Shown: one piece after another, positions 5,665 to 7,986 of the stretch
Position numbering within the stretch: position 1 is the stretch's first letter
How the letters are laid out: the number at the start of each line of letters is the position of its first letter
Source: Gemmatimonadota bacterium
Lineage (GTDB): Bacteria; Gemmatimonadota; Gemmatimonadetes; Longimicrobiales; RSA9
Direction: 5' to 3'
DNA: 7,986 bases
Assembly: GCA_019689775.1 (NCBI GenBank)
Contig: JADGGV010000165.1
Coordinates: 1-7,986 of the forward strand
The notes under the pieces: model-generated
What the model was told of the DNA's origin: nothing
Seen by the model: only the letters and a program-made list of their open reading frames with translations
The model's database searches: none
Program-made: the position numbers and the translations under genes

Positions 5665-6675
5665 CTACGACGTCGCGCCGGCCGGCGAGGTCGGGCGCGC
5701 CTCCGGCGGCATCGGCCCGAACCGGGACTCGTAGCGCGGGACCAACTGATCGACGCGCGGGTCGCCCGCCGCGCGCAGCGCCCGAATCAGCCCCAGCCAA
5801 TTCATCTTCTCGTCCGGCTGGAGCTGCACGGCGCGCTCGTAGCGCGCCGCTGCGGGGACCGGTCGACCGAGCGCCATGAACAGGTGGCCGACCTCGCGCA
5901 GCACGTCCGGGTCGTCGGGCGCCTTCGCCGTCGCCTGCTGGAGCACCTCGCCCGCCTCGCGGTAGCGCCCCTGCGTGCGGTAGATCCGGGCCAGGTAGAG
6001 GCGCGCCGTCACGTTGTCGGAATCGGCCTCGGCCACCTTGCGAAAGCCCTGCTCGGCGGCGCCCATGCGCCGGGCCTGGTACGCCGCGATGGCCTCCTTC
6101 ATCGCCGCGTTGCCGCGGCGCGCCAGCAGGGCGTAGATCCCGGCGGCGACGAGGGCCAGCACGAGCACGCCGGCGACGGCGACGACCCACGCCCGGCGCG
6201 AGGGCGCCGGCGGCACCGGGTGAACGGGCTCCTCGACGGCGCCGGTCTCGACGGCGTGGTGCGCGACGGCCTGCATCGGGCGTTCGACCGTCGCGTGCAC
6301 CTCGCGGCGGAGGTCGGCGACGACGCCGTGGGCGAGGTCGGCGTCGGAGGCGCGCACGTCGCCCTGGGCGGCGCGCTCGGCGGCGCGGGACAGCTCGTAG
6401 ATGCGGCCGGCCAGGTCGAGCGTGAGCAGGTTGCGCTGGCGCAGCGTCTCGAGGACGCGCGGAAAGGGGAGGTCGACGGGCGAGAGCGCCGCCAGGCGCA
6501 CCGGCTCCGGCGCGCGCTCGTCGGCGCGAACGAGCAGCCGGAGCGACCGCTCGACGGCGTGCCACGTCGTCTGGATCGCGCCGCCGAGCTCGGCGGCGCT
6601 CTCGTAGAGGACCAGCTTGTCCACCGCGTTCGCCGCCTCGTCGAGAGGATGGAGAACGCGAGAGGCCTCGATCAT
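5665..6675 (-). CDS. Single-pass membrane protein with helical N-terminal domain and TPR C-terminus
   Basis: The 336 aa product has an all-helical N-terminal region (about 20-130), a Pro-rich stretch (150-158), one transmembrane helix (about 163-184, bounded by Arg160/Arg161 and Arg186/Arg187), and about three tetratricopeptide repeats (188-290; see AIAAYQARRMGAAEQGFRKV, ARIYRTQGRYREAGEVLQQA and GHLFMALGRPVPAAARYERA). The tail ends with a short Pro-rich segment. The N-terminal pattern (TWHAVERSLRLLVRA at 37-51, LETLRQRNLL at 75-84, then a long basic/acidic helix) recalls HEPN-like four-helix bundles, but no R-x4-6-H nuclease motif is present, so a binding role is more likely. With Arg on both sides of the helix, topology is unclear. 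TPR repeats suggest it assembles partners at the membrane. The start at 6675 is 4 bp after the upstream TPR gene's stop, with no strong Shine-Dalgarno, which points to translational coupling. Confidence 0.85.
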   Translation of the reverse strand: MIEASRVLHPLDEAANAVDKLVLYESAAELGGAIQTTWHAVERSLRLLVRADERAPEPVRLAALSPVDLPFPRVLETLRQRNLLTLDLAGRIYELSRAAERAAQGDVRASDADLAHGVVADLRREVHATVERPMQAVAHHAVETGAVEEPVHPVPPAPSRRAWVVAVAGVLVLALVAAGIYALLARRGNAAMKEAIAAYQARRMGAAEQGFRKVAEADSDNVTARLYLARIYRTQGRYREAGEVLQQATAKAPDDPDVLREVGHLFMALGRPVPAAARYERAVQLQPDEKMNWLGLIRALRAAGDPRVDQLVPRYESRFGPMPPEARPTSPAGATS

Positions 6676-6679
6676 CCGG

Positions 6680-7732
6680 TCAGCACTCGATTCGCAGTAA
6701 CCCCGCCCGCGCGCTCGCCCGGAGGAACGCCTCGGGATCGTCCGTGGGGATACGCACGCCGGACCGGGCGCGTTCCCGTTCCGCCTCGCGGCGCATGAAC
6801 TGCGCGATCGCCTCGCCGGGGAGGCCGCGGGCGTCGCGGAGCCGGCGCACGATCTCGCGCCAGCTCCCGCTCAGCACCAGGCCGTCGGCCGTGTGCACAC
6901 GGTGTACCACGCCGTCGGCGGGCCCCTCCTCGAGTTCCGCGACGCCGCCCTCGATCTCGGCGAGGAGCTCGTCGATCGGGTCGATGGCGGCCTCGATCTC
7001 CTCGAGCCGGGCCTCCCAGGGAGCCAGACGCTCGCTCCCCGGCTCGTGCCCCTCGAGCGCCCGCTTCAGCTCCAGCACCCGCCAGATCGCGAGCGTGTCG
7101 AAGTGATCCTCCGGCGCGACCGTCTCGAACTCCTGGAGCGCGCGCTGCCACTCGCCGCGGTCGTAGAAGAGGTGGCCGAGGAAGGTCCGCGCTTCGTGCA
7201 GGTGCGGCTCGAGCTCGAGCGCGCGGCGCAGGCGACGCCGCGCCGACAGCTCGTCGCCCTGGCGATGGAGCGTGTAGCCGAGCGCCGCCTCCGCCTCGCC
7301 GCTGGTCGGGTGGTGCGCGACCGCCTCCGTGAAGACCTCGCGCGCCTCGTCGTAGAGCTGCTCGCGGTAGAGCGCGCGCCCCATGGAGAGCATCAGGTCG
7401 AGGTCCTCGGCGCAGCCGAGCTCGCGCGCGCGGGCGAACAGCTCGAGCGCCTCGCTCCTGCGCCCGAGCCGCAGCAGCGCCTCGCCGAGGCCGACCAGCC
7501 CCTCCTCGTGCTCCGGGTCCAGCACGAGCCCACGCTCGAAGCACTGCCGCGCCAGCGCGAACTCCTCGCGCGCGAGCCGCGTGTAGCCGAGGCCCACCTG
7601 GAGCTCGACCGAGCTCGGGTAGAGCGTGATGCCCTCCTTCAGGACATCGAGCGCCGCGTCGTAATCACCGGCGTCGTACAGGCGATGGGCGCGTTCGTCG
7701 TACTCCTCGGAGCTGAGGAACGGAGCGGGCAT
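6680..7732 (-). CDS. Soluble TPR protein with conserved-looking C-terminal domain
   Basis: The 350 aa product begins with about six tandem tetratricopeptide repeats (roughly 10-208), for example YDERAHRLYDAGDYDAALDVL (11-31), TRLAREEFALARQCFERGLVLDP (51-73), and GYTLHRQGDELSARRRLRRALELEP (152-176). An acidic stretch follows (237-270, rich in Glu), then a 75-residue C-terminal segment (HRVHTADGLVLSGSWREIVRRLRDARG... to GLLRIEC) that does not look like a TPR and is probably a separate small domain. No signal peptide is seen, so it is probably a cytoplasmic scaffold. The start at 7732 has AGAGAGGAGG 8 nt upstream and the TPR fold begins right after it. An alternative TTG start at 7846 would add 38 residues that include the ribosome binding site, and is unlikely. 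It is the first gene of the minus-strand series and its partner protein is unknown. Confidence 0.85.
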   Translation of the reverse strand: MPAPFLSSEEYDERAHRLYDAGDYDAALDVLKEGITLYPSSVELQVGLGYTRLAREEFALARQCFERGLVLDPEHEEGLVGLGEALLRLGRRSEALELFARARELGCAEDLDLMLSMGRALYREQLYDEAREVFTEAVAHHPTSGEAEAALGYTLHRQGDELSARRRLRRALELEPHLHEARTFLGHLFYDRGEWQRALQEFETVAPEDHFDTLAIWRVLELKRALEGHEPGSERLAPWEARLEEIEAAIDPIDELLAEIEGGVAELEEGPADGVVHRVHTADGLVLSGSWREIVRRLRDARGLPGEAIAQFMRREAERERARSGVRIPTDDPEAFLRASARAGLLRIEC

Positions 7733-7740
7733 GGGCGGCG

Positions 7741-7750
7741 CCTCCTCTCT
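7741..7750 (-). promoter_or_regulatory. Ribosome binding site of the soluble TPR gene
   Basis: Minus-strand AGAGAGGAGG is a near-ideal Shine-Dalgarno, 8 nt before the ATG at 7732. It decides the start against the longer open frame. Confidence 0.8.
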
Positions 7751-7986
7751 GCGTCGAGAGAAAACGAGATACGGGCAGGGAGCGGCCGCGAACGCGGCAA
7801 GCACCAATGTATAGGATTCACTAGCGGTTCGCCACCCCGGAGGCAAACAGGTGGCGCCGCGGCGAGCGCCGTGTCCCGCGGTCGGCGCGGGCGGGCGGAG
7901 GGCGTCGCGCCGGTCACGGTCGCGCGGCGGCCACGGCCACGCGCGTGCGCCGGTCGCCGGGGGTGGGCGCGGCGGCGGAGGTGCGG
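7751..7986. other. Upstream region of the TPR gene series, no clear gene
   Basis: This stretch of about 235 bp precedes the first gene and should hold its promoter. It includes the only AT-richer patch nearby. Minus-strand TATACA (plus-strand 7808-7813) could be a -10 element, but no matching -35 is present at 16-18 bp. Beyond about 7850 the sequence is GC-only and I see no convincing gene or RNA. A short minus-strand frame ending in TGA at 7914-7916 runs off the window edge and might be the tail of an upstream gene. Confidence 0.25.

Noticed and set aside
5555..6565. Extension of the zinc-ribbon frame to a 581 aa protein
   Set aside because: It lies across the membrane TPR gene in another frame and has the low-complexity composition of a GC artefact.
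7914..7986. Possible C-terminal end of an upstream minus-strand gene
   Set aside because: A short open frame (reading about 23 codons to a TGA) reaches the window edge, but it is too short and compositionally plain to call.
1..7986. CRISPR array, transposon or phage-defence island
   Set aside because: No direct repeats with regular spacing, transposase, integrase or recognised defence enzyme was found. Composition is uniform across the window.

Overview
The window is about 70% GC and holds eight protein-coding genes, all on the minus strand, so the natural reading order runs from high to low coordinates. No tRNA, rRNA, CRISPR array, insertion sequence or phage gene is visible. The mix is a PilT-type pilus motor, a mycobacterial-type LeuB, lipoprotein electron carriers, and TPR and zinc-ribbon proteins. 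It suggests a free-living, high-GC, Gram-negative-type bacterium. The style of the TPR, zinc-ribbon and cytochrome proteins recalls Gemmatimonadota from memory, but Myxococcota, Rokubacteria or similar soil lineages are not excluded. No taxonomic marker gene is present.

Layout in transcription order. (A) 7732 to 4820: a soluble TPR protein of 350 aa lies 4 bp ahead of a membrane-anchored TPR protein of 336 aa. After a 110 bp gap rich in hairpins comes a 244 aa protein with an unrecognised N-terminal domain and a C-terminal double zinc ribbon. (B) 4698 to 3684: a lipoprotein mono-heme cytochrome c is followed 7 bp later by a lipoprotein with a cupredoxin-like pattern that has lost the copper ligands. 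(C) 3544 to 119: leuB (3-isopropylmalate dehydrogenase), then a 411 aa protein with an intact MshEN (PilB/GspE N-terminal) domain and a C-terminal part that looks like a degenerate secretion ATPase, then pilT. Spacings in block C are 10 and 14 bp, and the ribosome binding site of the second gene overlaps the leuB stop. A 12-bp perfect hairpin after pilT is a likely transcript end.

Working together: block B probably encodes two envelope lipoproteins used together near a respiratory or stress function. Block C joins a housekeeping leucine gene to a pilus retraction motor and a possible regulatory pseudo-ATPase. Block A may be an uncharacterised protein-interaction module.

The most interesting observations are the MshEN/pseudo-ATPase beside pilT, the ligand-less cupredoxin beside a cytochrome c, and the TPR / membrane TPR / zinc-ribbon trio. 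None is proven to be a new system from sequence alone.
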